A DNA stretch of 64,000 nt, taken from positions 3,290,501 through 3,354,500 of the forward strand of contig OX485807.1 in NCBI GenBank assembly GCA_950295325.1. The letters run 5' to 3'. Positions 10,768 through 21,507 of the stretch are shown one piece after another. Position 1 is the first letter of the stretch, and each line of letters begins with the position of its first letter. Under the pieces are notes generated by a model, which ran no database searches, was not told the origin of the DNA, and saw only the letters and a program-made list of their open reading frames with translations. The position numbers and the translations under genes were made by a program. The DNA comes from Polytrichum commune. Lineage: Eukaryota; Streptophyta; Polytrichopsida; Polytrichales; Polytrichaceae.

Positions 10768-11160
10768 TAATTAAGTGGCAACTCATGTAAATAAAGCTAA
10801 ATAAAGGGGCGGGCACATGATTGAAGGGGGGGCCTCAGCCCCCGCCTGGCGCATGCCAGGTGGCCCCCCGTAGTTGGTCGGCGGGGGGGGGGGGGGGGCC
10901 GTCAGACCCCACATCCGGGCTGACGCGCCAGGCTGACGGGACCCGCCTTCGCTCCGCCACCCACCCCCCCCCCCTTTCTTGGAAATTGCCGGGGGGGTCA
11001 AAAAATCTTCTCTCTTTTTATAAGTTGAAAAAATCTACTCTAGAAGGGCGGTTAACTTTTTGGAGCCCAACGCTTAAATGGGTTTAGAGGCCCAGCTCCT
11101 TACTCATTTTTAGATAGCATTGTTGTTGGAACTTTTAGAGAGCATTGTTGTTGGAACAGT

Positions 11161-12486
11161 ATGGTTACGAGCGAGGAGGAGATAATTCTAGTTCTTTTTG
11201 CCTTTATGGTAGTGTTTTTGACGTTTCCTCTTCGAAGAGCTCGTGCTAGGCCAAATTTAGATTTGTTGGAATGTAGTGTTGGGGCTCATTATTTTTCCGT
11301 AATCGTGGTATATTCTTGGATGCGGCATTTTCCACAACGGTTGTGGTGGATCGAGCCGAGGCAAAACGTGCACTACGATGTTATCGAAGGGGATGTATGG
11401 CATACAACTCTTGACATGTTGGACCGCAAATACCGTAAGAGTTATAGAATGAGTTTTTTGGCTTTTGAGCATTTAGTTTCGGAGTTGACCCCATTCTTGC
11501 GTCCCACTGCTAATATGTTTGTGCGGCCTCCAGTACCTATTAGAAAACAAGTATCTTTAGTTGTGTACCGATTGGCTCAAGGTCTATCTTGTAAGACTAT
11601 GGATAATTTATACGGTTGTGGCGAATCTACCATTAGAAAATACACGCTTATAGTTTGCAAAGTTCTTTCTTCTCAAGATGGATTGTTCGGCAGATATATT
11701 CACGCATCTATTGGACATAGACTAACCGATACCATTCGCAAGTTTCGTGAGAAAACCGGTTTGCCTAACGTGGTAGGTGTCATTGATGGTACACATATTC
11801 CTTTGTCCTCAAAACCTCAACGGGGTTTAACTCCTATGCCTTGTGATTTTTTTAATAGAAAATTTTTTCACAGTGTGTTGTTACAAGCTGTGTGCGATTC
11901 GGAAAGGTTTTTTTGGAATGTTTGTGCATGACAACCTTTAGGAATACATGATACTGCGCAATTTGCATGGTCTGGACTTTATGCGCAGTTACGAAGATGA
12001 GACATATTACCGGAACCAGTTTTAGAGATAGGTGGAGTTGAAGTTCGGCCGTACTTGCTTGGTGATTCAACCTACCCTAGCCGTCCATATTTACTGAAGA
12101 ATTTTAAGGCTAATGTCACGGACCCTAGATTCAATGACAAAAAAAAATTTGATGAGTCGGTGAATTTGGTAAATTCGGGTAGGGTTGTGATTGAGCATGC
12201 ATTTGGAGCACTTAAGAATCGATGGAGAATTCTTAAGCACTTCAATATGAATATGGATAGAGCTGCCACAGTGACCCTTGCATGTTGTGTTCTTCAGAAC
12301 TTTTGTGAGATATATGCCGAGCGAGTTCCGTTGCCTGAGGACGTCGCTCAGCGTCCGGATCCTTTTGTTGGAGTTCGTAGGGGTGCTATGAGATTGTATG
12401 GCGATGGTAGGGCTGGGAAGGTAGCTGGGGAACAGATGAGAGCAGCGATTTTTGAATCGTGGGTTGCCAGAAACCCTAATGTATAA
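11161..12486 (+). pseudogene. PIF/Harbinger DDE transposase, two in-frame stops
   Basis: The frame encodes a nuclease-type transposase that would cut and paste the element. From the ATG at 11161 the catalytic triad is complete: D209 in GVIDGTHIPL, D302 in LLGDSTYP and E345 in VIEHAFGALKNRWRIL. An N-terminal hydrophobic stretch (residues 10-22) precedes a region with MSFLAFEHLVSEL and a helix-turn-helix-like segment (RLAQGLSCKTMDNLYGCGES). The same frame runs on across two TGA stops at 11929 and 11998, between the first and second Asp. The total is 441 codons before the final TAA, close to the usual size. No frameshift was seen, so the copy is only lightly decayed; readthrough or an intron across 11929-12000 is possible but unsupported. 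Confidence 0.9.
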
Positions 12487-13398
12487 ACTATTATATAATA
12501 TTATTTTATGATATTGTACGTGCTATAAAATATTGTATGTTTTAGTATGACTATGTGAAATATATTTTGCACAAATATTGTATACAATTCACTGCATTGT
12601 AGACAACCGACACATGTTTAGCACTTTTACTATGTGATGACTTTACCTTCAAAAGTCATCTACAAGCCCTACATAAACATTTTAGAAAATTTAGGGTTAC
12701 ATTACCTATGCAATGTGGTTGGCGTGTTGCTACAATCTAACACTGGTAATAGGACACTCGTTTATATGACACCCTCGATATTACAACACATTTTTGTCGA
12801 AACCAAACGTTTTGATTCAAAACACATTTTTTTATTGGAATATGACAGTAGATAATACGACATTTACAATATTGGTTTTGTCATATTAAAGAGGTGGTTG
12901 ATGCTCAGTTCTTTTCATATATGTTATATTCTCTGAAATACATTGATGTTCACTTGGAAACTAGTTGAGAACTTAATGAAATTTTTTTTAAGTTAACAAC
13001 TTGAATTTTTTAATTCTTATTTCAATATTCCTTGATCTAATTCGTATTTGATTAAAATCATAAATTATTGTTTCATAACATATATGTTGTTTACTTTAGT
13101 TATGTAGATACATGTTATTCGTTGTGAGCGGTGTACATGTTTGACAAAGTTTTTGCAAGTTGTTTTCTTTTGACACGCAAAAACTTGCTCAAAAATAAAC
13201 GCAGGTCAATTGACACACACATTTTAGAAATTGACTTGTGAGGAAAAAATTACACACGTCAAGTGACACAGTGAAAATTCAAATGGCACATATTACTACG
13301 CAACTTAACTACTATAAACTGCACCTTAAGTATATGGAAAACACAACTCATAACATTAGCTGAAATTCCTAAACTCACCTACAAACTGAAGTTCAACT
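12487..13398. other. AT-rich non-coding interior of the Harbinger element
   Basis: No frame with a recognisable domain. Probably the 3' UTR and spacer of the element. Confidence 0.4.
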
Positions 13399-13629
13399 TT
13401 GCTCTCGCAATTTTCTTTTGTAACCGGGAACAACGTGAGACAACGTGAAAGAGAATTTTCCAAACAAAATGTAATCAAAAGCCACTTGCGTAATGAGTTG
13501 GACTTGAAGACCATTGATGCTATGATGGAGGTTTCTATTTGTGGGCTCCAAATTTATGCAATGGTATGGGCTACCATCTTCAACATTTGGAGAAATATGC
13601 AAGACCGCCGGATATGTACGTTCAATTGA
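13399..13629 (+). pseudogene. hAT transposase C-terminal fragment
   Basis: The frame reads REFSKQNVIKSHLRNELDLK then TIDAMMEVSICGL and ends with IFNIWRNMQDRR. This matches the hAT C-terminal dimerisation domain (ERxFSxxN...LRxxL...L...M.VS..G). Only the tail of the protein is present, so it is a nested fragment unrelated to the Harbinger genes around it. Compare the longer hAT pseudogene at 19,600-20,134. Confidence 0.75.
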
Positions 13630-14391
13630 TTTTTTATTTATTTATTTAACAAATCAAGATTGCATATTGATTATTCAAAATATGAGATTTCCTAAAATAT
13701 TGTGTAAGCCAAAATTGAGATGACATTTTGAAACAAAAAGTAGATGCCAATTGACATTCATTTTTGGTTTTCAAGAAAGTCACGTGACACTTTGAATTTG
13801 AACTTGAACGTCAAATCAAATTTGTCAAACATAGACATTGGTTGTGAGTACACCCTCTTTGGATGCACACCAATTTAGAAATTCATTGTGCTATTCATTA
13901 TGTAGTAATTAGTCATATGAATATAAATAAAATATGAGCAGGTAAATAATCGATGTGGGCCACACTAATGTTGTGGTGAATGTGAAAATAATGTGGGTGA
14001 AAGACTTTCAGTGTTTCCATTAGTTTTCATAAGAAGTCCTCACCAACACAATGATTTCAATAACTTGACAAGAGTTTCATAAAATAAACAATCACCACAT
14101 AAAATTCGGTTAAACCTAAACCATTTCACACTTAATTCGGTTCATATCGGGGCGGGGGATGGTTGTAACATATTACTCAGTGAATTTTATAATTCTCTAA
14201 AAGAAATGAAGCCACCCCAAAATATAATTTACATTATTGAATAAAGGTAGATAGAAAGTAGGTATACACATGACATATAATCAACTAAATATGTAGATTT
14301 TATTAATAAAGAAATACAACAATAATATTATATTGCATAATAAGAAAAAGACACACACAATCCAATACATTCAGTTGCTACATTGCTAGCC
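13630..14391. other. AT-rich non-coding stretch
   Basis: No recognisable gene; lies between the hAT fragment and the Harbinger accessory gene. Confidence 0.4.
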
Positions 14392-15177
14392 CTATTTCTT
14401 AAGGCCTTGAAGCACATTGGCAAAAAGAGTTGCCATCCTCTCTTGCGATGCCTGTGTCAATTTAAACATCTCTAACTCTAATTTCCTGTTGTCCTCGTGC
14501 AATTTGATGGCGGTCTCTAGCTTCAACTCCTCGATTCGACGAGTAGATTCACAAAACCGGTCCAAAGACGCCGCCATATCACTAGCCAACTTCCTTCGTT
14601 TCACGGGTTGCCCTCTAACTCCGGGTAAATTAGAGGCTCGAGTTCTTGGCGACTCGGGATCCTCCTCCGGAACCTGCTGTGATTCATCTTCCGGTTGACT
14701 TGGCAGCTGTTCGTCCACACCTACAGGCCTGCCGTTGTCCATACCACCGGGCACCCCGTCCGCCTTAGCAGTGCCGGAAAGAACTTCGTCAATCATATTG
14801 AACCAAATCCATTGCGAACCTGCATTATCGCCCGTGACGTTGTGTAATTTTTCCTCCTTGTGATAATGGCGCTTAAGCTTGTCCCATTTGTCCCGAACTT
14901 GCGTCCAAGTGCGTCGCGCCTCGCTCGGGTGGTCCTTAATAACTTGCTCCCGGATCCGCTCCCAATGTTGTTGCTTGAAAACCGCCGTGCCGTAACTCTC
15001 AATGCGCTCCTTTACCAACTCTACTAAGTATTTTGTGGCTCCGTGGGTCCACTCCCTAGTTGGAAGAGGTGGTGAGCCTAAACCCGCCACGTGCCCGTCA
15101 TTCGAAGGTCCCGGAGCGCCCAAAATGGGAGGCGATGCTAGGACCATGGTCCCCAAAAAACCTAACCCTTCTTCCAT
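14392..15177 (-). CDS. Harbinger accessory protein with Myb/trihelix-like DNA-binding domain
   Basis: In PIF/Harbinger elements a second protein with a Myb/SANT or trihelix fold binds the transposon ends and helps the transposase enter the nucleus. Here a 261-residue frame starts at ATG 15177 (an upstream ATG at 15231 would add 18 residues without clear function). Tryptophans spaced as in a trihelix domain occur at residues 61, 90, 109, 116 and 141/143 of the longer form: WTHGATKYLVELVKERI, then TWTQVRDKWDKLKRHY and QWIWF. An acidic, Pro-rich linker follows, then a basic KRRK stretch and a C-terminal coiled coil rich in E, K and L. The frame is intact, unlike the transposase. A host trihelix gene is less likely because of its position inside the element. 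Confidence 0.8.
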   Translation of the reverse strand: MEEGLGFLGTMVLASPPILGAPGPSNDGHVAGLGSPPLPTREWTHGATKYLVELVKERIESYGTAVFKQQHWERIREQVIKDHPSEARRTWTQVRDKWDKLKRHYHKEEKLHNVTGDNAGSQWIWFNMIDEVLSGTAKADGVPGGMDNGRPVGVDEQLPSQPEDESQQVPEEDPESPRTRASNLPGVRGQPVKRRKLASDMAASLDRFCESTRRIEELKLETAIKLHEDNRKLELEMFKLTQASQERMATLFANVLQGLKK

Positions 15178-15575
15178 GGTAAAAATAAATAGCCTCAACC
15201 CCCTAAATGGCGCACCCAACCAAATCCTCACTTAGCTAGGCGAACGAGAGAGCGAGAAATACGGAGTGAGAGGTTAAGGGGAGCTAAGCTCTTCTTATGC
15301 CTCATTAGGAAGGAGCTGGGCCTATTAAATTTAGAAGCCGGTTAAGGGCAATTACCCGGGGAATTAAGGAGCTGGGCCTATTAATTTAGAAGCCGGTTAA
15401 GGTAAATACCTAGGGAATTTCCCTAAAGCACGTTGGAATTCCCCGTGGCTGATGGGGGCGGACGGTCCGCTCCGCCTCCCAGCGCCGGCGGAGCGAGGCT
15501 CCCCATCCGGCCATGGATGTTTTCCATCCTCTTCCGCCTGGCCAAGCGGCGGAAGAGGGTTCATGTGCGCAGGAC

Positions 15576-15980
15576 TTAAGCCTCATTCAGTGCAAGGCTT
15601 AAGCCAACCTGGGTAAGTCACAAAATTTATCACCTCAATGCTAATGAGGAACTTTTTGTATTTTTTAACTTCCAAGTTAATTACATGCTTTATTGAAGGT
15701 TTCACTTCAGGAATAAAATCCAAATCAATTGCTTGTTTACTAAGTGGGAGTGATCATATTATTTTATTGGATTTTGGGCCTTGAAGTTGATGTGCACTCA
15801 ATATAGGTTTTGTGAACTAGTTAATGTTATGGGTCGTGGTACTGGGCCTGGGCCCTTATCCTATCACATGACCCTCTCTTTCAAAAGCTCACTGGGGATG
15901 CTTTAGCGTCCGGCACGTACTTGGCTCTCGTTCTAACCTCCAATTAGAAGGCCAAATTAAGGAATGGGAGAACCCGATAG
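15576..15980. other. Short gene-free spacer
   Basis: Nothing recognised. Confidence 0.4.
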
Positions 15981-16293
15981 CTACACTAAATATGATAGTT
16001 AGTGTCATATGATATTTTCTGCCACTAGGGTAACTTTTCGGATGACACTTCTTATGAATAAGCGAACAAATATTGTCATGGATGATGGATGAGTTCATCC
16101 ATTGGCCAAAACCCTCCCTTCTCTTGCTAGCAACTTGTATAAAATGTTGTCATGTATGATCAAAATTCAGTTGGTAAGTGACGGTGAGTGCAACACTATA
16201 AATCTATCATCCCCCAACCAATTTACAAGGAACGACAAATAATGTTGGGTTAACATTTAGTGTTGGTGACTCTAAATATCATGCTCAGTGTAG
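15981..16293. mobile_element. MITE family 3 (ACACTAAATATGATATTTAGTGT ends)
   Basis: Starts CTACACTAAATATGATAGTT and ends with ATCATGCTCAGTGTAG, roughly its inverse. Internal phrases TTTTCGGATGACACTT, ATATTGTCATGGATGATGG and AACGACAAATAATGTTGG recur at 20,668-20,935. The ends read like a CACTA-type terminus, which is inference. Confidence 0.65.
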
Positions 16294-16312
16294 TTAGGAT
16301 TGAATTGCTTGA

Positions 16313-16500
16313 GTGAGAGAAATAACCGGTTGAAGTTCAAGACTTAATAAGGAAAGTTACTCATCATTTGAGAGGAATTTAGATAACATATTACATATTA
16401 ATAAAGAACAACCGAAAGTTGTCAACATGTAACCAATTGGACTTGGAAATACTAGGATCTCAACCAATTATGCCCAGACATCTCCCTGGCCACTGGGCCA
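16313..16500 (+). repeat. AACCGGTT-family repeat, copy A
   Basis: Carries AACCGGTTGAAGTT, then TGTCAACATGTAACCA and CTAGGATCTCAACCA. These phrases occur in the same order in copies at 17,405, 23,845 and 51,815 and reversed at 37,650 and 40,235. Confidence 0.7.
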
Positions 16501-17404
16501 AGTTGATGTTGTGAAAGAATAAACAACACTGTCGTAGAATCATGTTGGAAGAAATTCACATCAGGGAGACCAGCTACTCCCTCAGGAAAACAAGTGGGTT
16601 TCCATTGCATATGCATTGAAGAAACACGGTTTGCAATTTGGACACCGGGAACATCAAAGGAAGAGCCAGGCTCAAACGTGGCCAGGCTGGAGACATTGAT
16701 TAGGGCAAAGAGCCAAGTAACGACCGAGTAATCACATAGAGGTTTGTAACCAAAGTTGCCTCAAAACGTATCTCGGTAGGACGAGTGCACACGCCTTCGG
16801 AAACAAGGGTGACTTGCTTTTTGCCCAATTGCTTTCTTATCATTGCGTTTTCACACAACCTTCACTCCAAATCTTATCAAAATTCGATGCGATAGTATGT
16901 TTTTCCCATAAACATTTGCAATGAGTAGGAGCAAGGAACGGTTGGCAATCGTTGGGGACGAGGAAATCACAGTATTCCCAATTAATATAACAATATGAGT
17001 GGGTTTTGATCCTTACAAACTCCAATGGACACCCCCCCCCCCCCCAAAAAAAACTGAAGAACGATTGGCCAACATGCACTCATGAAACATCATCATGACA
17101 TTTTTCAACACCCAAATCGTTTCATTGGATCTTGCAGAATAACACTTTATTTTATTTCATGAATTGAACCTCCGAGATGCATAAGTTCCACTGATGTCAT
17201 GTTTGAAATTGATCTGTGCCACACAACCAAAAAAAAAAAAAAAGATTAAAGGAAAAAGAAAAAAGAAAAAAGCATGTTTGACATTGCAGAGCATCGAGCG
17301 CTAAGAACAAACCAATGTTGCCGAAGAAATGTTGTGGGTGATGTGCGATGATGTCAAATGTTCTTTGGTGCTTAGAAATTGCATGTCACGCAATGAATGT
17401 GAAG
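16501..17404. other. Gene-free stretch with a C run and an A-rich patch
   Basis: A run of C near 17033-17045 and purine-rich A tracts near 17229-17270. No gene seen. Confidence 0.4.
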
Positions 17405-17610
17405 AACCGGCCGCTAGTTACATATGAACCGGTTGAATCTGATAAATAACTAGTTGAAGTTTGAGACTCCATGAAAATTACCGACGGGTTTGAATGAATC
17501 TATGCACATACCTCAAATTAACAAAGAAAAACCAAAAGATCACAACATGTAACCAACTGGATTCGGAAACAATGGGATTTTGACTGATCATGTCCAACAA
17601 AAAATCCCCA
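17405..17610 (+). repeat. AACCGGTT-family repeat, copy B
   Basis: GAACCGGTTGAATCTGATAA, AACTAGTTGAAGTTTGAGAC, then ACATGTAACCAACTGGATT as in the other copies. Confidence 0.7.
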
Positions 17611-17805
17611 AATATTACTATCATGTGTAGATTGAGATCGGAGACGTGGAAATGATAACAAATTTCTATCCTCGTGTTTTTTTCAATTTTTTTTTCTTTT
17701 ATGAGACAAAAGGTCAAAAAGCCAACACCAAATGCATCAAGAACCAAAAGAAGGCACGCCCACCTCGTGGGTAGGCAAAGCTCCTTGAACGTGTCACAAC
17801 GCCAC

Positions 17806-18078
17806 GTAAAAAGTAACAAAGAACCAAGTAAAAGAACGCTGCCAAAGACAACCCCCACCCCCACCAAGAAGCAACTGACAGTAGCATGTCATTAAAAAGA
17901 AAAAAGAAAAAATGGTACTCCCAAAAGAAGCAAAAGCTTGTAAAAAGTAACAAAGAACCAAGTAAAAGAACGTTGCCAAAGACAACCCCCACCCCCACCA
18001 AGAAGCAACTGACAGTAGCATGTCATTAAAAATATTAAAAAAAAGAAAAAATGGTACTTCCAAAAGAAGCAAAAGCCC
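17806..18078. repeat. Tandem duplication, about 135 bp x 2
   Basis: Two adjacent units start GTAAAAAGTAACAAAGAACC and run through CCCCCACCCCCACCAAGAAG and AGTAGCATGTCATTAAAAA. The long minus-strand frames here come from this repeat and are not genes. Confidence 0.85.
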
Positions 18079-18864
18079 GTCAACCACCACCATCCCCATT
18101 CACATGTCAATACTTTGCGATCCTCATTCCATGACACACGGGCGGTGGTAATTCAAAATTCGAAGGGAGTTTGGGTACGGTGATGATTTCTTCATGGATT
18201 TGCGGGTGACTTTGTCATATCCTCGGGTTTCTAGTTGTCCAAACATACCCTCATTAGTATGTACTTGCCTACATGTGGATGCTAGGCGTGGCACATATAT
18301 CTAGCCACACGGGAGTCCTTGAGGGAATGTTATGCTCAAGTTGAATATGCAATACCATAAGTTGACCACAAGGTTGGGCGGAAAATGAATAGGAAATTCA
18401 GGTCTAATATTTGTGGAAATTCATAAGTCAAATCACCTAAATGTAGGGAAAAATACTCATAAGCATATGTAAATATTAAGAAATTTCTCAACATCAAGTA
18501 ATCTCTCATCCTTATCAAAGGATTGAACATATGGTTGATTTGCCTTTGGCTATTAGCCATGTTTTGCAAATCTTCAAATAACCTTTATCAAACATGAGTA
18601 CAAAACAAGAGGGAAAGAATGTTCACAACTTTGATTTGCACACGAAGGCATGGTTCACGCCCATGGGTATCTTTTCTTGACATCGTGATTATTTTTAACT
18701 ACATGCACACTTGGCCTATTGTCAACTTATCTATCTCATACATTAAGTTATCATTGTTAGGTTAAGTTACAACATAGCTTTAACCTAACAACACAATTAG
18801 CATCTAACTTCGATGGTAATTTACCACATGCATACTAGAATAATAGCTAACATTGAAGGCAATG
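18079..18864. other. Gene-free stretch
   Basis: Nothing recognised. Confidence 0.4.
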
Positions 18865-19163
18865 GTACACAAAATATGATATTCAGTGTCACCAATTCTA
18901 ATTGTCTTTGCTCAATATTAATTGTGAACCACAATGTAGAGTCCCCAACACGAAATGTTAACCCAACATCATTTGTCATTCCTTGTAAAAAAAATGTTAG
19001 GCTGCAAATTATACCAAGCTTTGTTTCAATAATTGGCATTTGGATGAATTGAAAGTGAATTGGAATGACAATATTTGTAAACTCGATCATTGAAAGTGTC
19101 ACAAAAAAATTACTGTAGTGACATAAAATGCCATATGACACTAAATATCATATTTAGTGTAGT
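18865..19163. mobile_element. MITE family 3, inverted copy
   Basis: Left end TACACAAAATATGATATTCA, right end CACTAAATATCATATTTAGT. Internal AACCCAACATCATTTGTCAT is the reverse complement of a phrase in the 15,981 copy. Confidence 0.6.
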
Positions 19164-19285
19164 GACTAGTGACTTCCTAGTGATCACATGACACTTTGAC
19201 CTGATGACACGTGCAAGCAAGGTGAGTTTATATTACAAGGTGAAGAAATCATCCTTACAAAATCCTTGCAACCAATGATCCTCCC

Positions 19286-19318
19286 TTGTTGTTGTTGTTG
19301 TTGTTGTTGTTGTTGCTG
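19286..19318. repeat. TTG microsatellite
   Basis: About ten TTG units, read as poly-Gln in a shadow frame. Confidence 0.9.
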
Positions 19319-19599
19319 CAACTCCACCACATTCCTCCTCATCCCAAGTAATTCCAGGTTGTGATGCACTTGTGATGATGATGATGATCTTAATTATAGA
19401 AAATCACTCTACTTTCGTTGAATTATGATGTTAGGCCCCCAGTGACAAGAAATGATGCACAAAAGTGTTCCAGGGTTATTGTAAACATGCATCGATGATG
19501 GTTATAGGGGTTAAGGGGTATTGGTTCATTTAAGTAACCATGTTAAAGGATTTTGTAGTATCAGAGCTCAAGTGAATGTTGGGCATGCAAAGATAGAAC

Positions 19600-20134
19600 T
19601 TACTACAAGACGTTATTCAATGCGGCTAGGTTTTTTAGCCCGAAGCACTATCCCGTAGATGAATTGGACATAGAGACATTAACCAAGCAATGATTGAGCC
19701 GGTTGGTGACACATTTCTATTGGAGCGATGACCTTGTTGATCAATGCAATGCGGGATTGCTAGAATTCATGGAGATGTAATATGCCATTTGTGAACACCG
19801 AGGTCTACACGAAGCTTGGGTCTTTTGTGGCGATGATCGGGAGTTCATGATTAATTGGCCAACTCTAATGTCACTACGGCAAGCCATAGTTCTGGTCCCA
19901 ACCAACACTGTTGTTTGTGAGCGTGGTTTCTCGAAGCATAATTGGGTTAAGAGCGAAAGGAGAACTAGAGTCAACCTTAACACACTAGATGCTTTAACGA
20001 GGGTTGGTTTAAATGGGGTTAGAGTAAAATATATGGATTGGAATGACATTTTCAAATCTTGGAAAACCGCCACAAGAACCAACAAACGTAGGGCATTGTC
20101 ACTACAAAAAGTCGAGTTAGATGATTGGTTATGA
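19600..20134 (+). pseudogene. hAT transposase C-terminal pseudogene
   Basis: One reading frame from about 19,622 to the TGA at 20,132 reads ARFFSPKHYPVDELDIETLT, crosses two in-frame stops (TGA near 19,691 and TAA near 19,778), then gives MINWPTLMSLRQAIVLVPTN and VVCERGFSKHNWVKSERRTR. The last part is the hAT dimerisation domain with its CERGFS signature. The C-terminal 95 residues are free of stops. The upstream catalytic part was not found. Confidence 0.85.
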
Positions 20135-20559
20135 AAATTTCACATTACACTAGAAGCATATACCATATAACTCATGCACAAGTGTAATATACATTTTGAC
20201 GTCATGGATTTGAACCAACCCCTTCGAATCCAGCAGTCGAGGCCAGAGGATGCGTTTGAAGCAAAAAGAGGAGAGTAAGCTATTGTAGATGATATTGAAG
20301 CTAGAGCGGGGAGGGATGAGTCATCATGGGGCCTAAACTTGGCATGAGCCTGCGGTGAAGCTTATCTGGTCGGAGGTTTTTGCTCCGTCTAATGGCCACG
20401 TCTCACCTGCTTCGCCCCAATCAGCGCCTTCCACGTGGCCTATTGAATTCTGTGCGCATTCATTGGCTGCCCCTGCCCCACCCCCGATTTTACACACACA
20501 TGGCAAGCAAGCATGTCGATAATAATAACAATCACTTCGACGTGTGGAATGTTGTACTT
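20135..20559. other. Spacer, no gene
   Basis: No domain seen. A GC-richer patch at 20,370-20,490 is unexplained. Confidence 0.3.
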
Positions 20560-21189
20560 GGGGTGAGTTTCCATGTAGGCCACTCGCCCACTTTATATGT
20601 TTCTAGTCTGAACAAGGATAAATATGTCCAAATGTAGAGGGAATTTGGTGGGGTAGGGTTCGTATGTGTCAACTACAGTAAATATGATATTTAATGTCAT
20701 CATGGTGACTTTTCGGATGACACTTTTTAGGAATAACTTTACAAATATTGTCATGGATGATGGTTGAGTTCGTTCATTGGCCAAAACCCTACTTTCTCTT
20801 ATCAGCAACTCGTGATGAAATATTGTCATGGATGAAAAATCACTTTGTAAGTGACAATAATTGCAACATTGTACATGTAGAATCCCCCAAAAAAAATTAC
20901 AAGGAATGACAAATAATGTTGGAGTAACCCTTACCAGGGATGGAGACCATCATTAGTTCTTTTGAGTCTTTGACCGGTCTTAATCCTTCGGTGACCGGTA
21001 CTTGTAGGTTGAAGATTCTTTAGTGGGCGCATGGACATCTAGCAACCCGTGTCCGAGGTCCTTCACATTCTAGCAGACCACAAGAATGTGGTTGGATGGT
21101 GGTTTGTGCTAAAGTACAAGCAAACACCTCTGACGCATTATTATCTAGAATCTAGTGGGCGAGTGGCCTACATGGAAACTCATCTTTAC
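20560..21189. mobile_element. MITE family 1 carrying a nested family 3 MITE
   Basis: Left end GGGTGAGTTTCCATGTAGGC, right end GCCTACATGGAAACTCATC. The inner sequence matches the 380-bp family 1 element at 52,423 on both sides of a foreign block at about 20,668-20,935. That block carries the family 3 phrases TTTTCGGATGACACTTTTTA and GACAAATAATGTTGG. Confidence 0.75.
20668..20935. mobile_element. MITE family 3, nested copy
   Basis: Begins near ACAGTAAATATGATATTTAA and shares its core with 15,981-16,293. It interrupts a family 1 element, so it is younger than its host. Confidence 0.65.
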
Positions 21190-21191
21190 AA

Positions 21192-21501
21192 GGGCCACTT
21201 CACACGTCATACTAAAGGCATGTGACGATTGTATTCTAAGAAGCCGACACCATCCAATTTTGCTTCACACTAGAAGGTGAAGGCTTGAGGGCTCAAATGT
21301 ACATGGATTCCTACATGGCAGAACATAAATAATGTTTCTTGGTCTGCTGGAATTGGAGTAAGCCCACCTCCAAGAGGTAGCCTAGTGCAAATTCCAGAAA
21401 ATTATGTGAAGTAAAACAGTTGGTATGGCCTTTGGATGAGCGTTGACAACCCTCACAATTAGCAAATGGTCACAACCCTTGTGTTGTGTGTGAAATGGCC
21501 C
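21192..21501. mobile_element. MITE family 2, short copy
   Basis: Ends GGGCCACTTCACACGTCATA and, reversed, GGGCCATTTCACACACAAC. Both sides are flanked by TTACAA (21186-21191 and 21502-21507). It sits directly against the right end of the family 1 element. Confidence 0.75.
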
Positions 21502-21507
21502 TTACAA

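Larger units (their letters stand above)
10806..15575. mobile_element. PIF/Harbinger transposon, about 4.8 kb, defective
   Basis: The element holds the two genes typical of this superfamily: a DDE transposase on the plus strand and a Myb/trihelix-like gene on the minus strand, converging. The boundaries are approximate: the left end has GGGCACATGA (10811 onward) and the right end, read in reverse, GCGCACATGA, both followed by GC-rich DNA. Flanks are AAA and TTA, so no clean duplication is seen. G/C runs at about 10,875-10,900 and 10,964-10,974 lie near the left end. It encloses a hAT fragment at 13,399. Confidence 0.7.

Noticed and set aside
10783-11087. Gly/Pro-rich frames at the left end of the Harbinger element
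   Set aside because: Produced by G and C runs; no domain and no start context.
11929-12000. An intron removing the two stops in the transposase
   Set aside because: The stretch between the stops reads as normal transposase sequence (WSGLYAQLR-type) in frame, so decay by point mutation fits better.
17478-18137. Hydrophobic minus-strand frames up to 129 residues
   Set aside because: They translate the 135-bp tandem duplication and A-rich tracts, and repeat each other.
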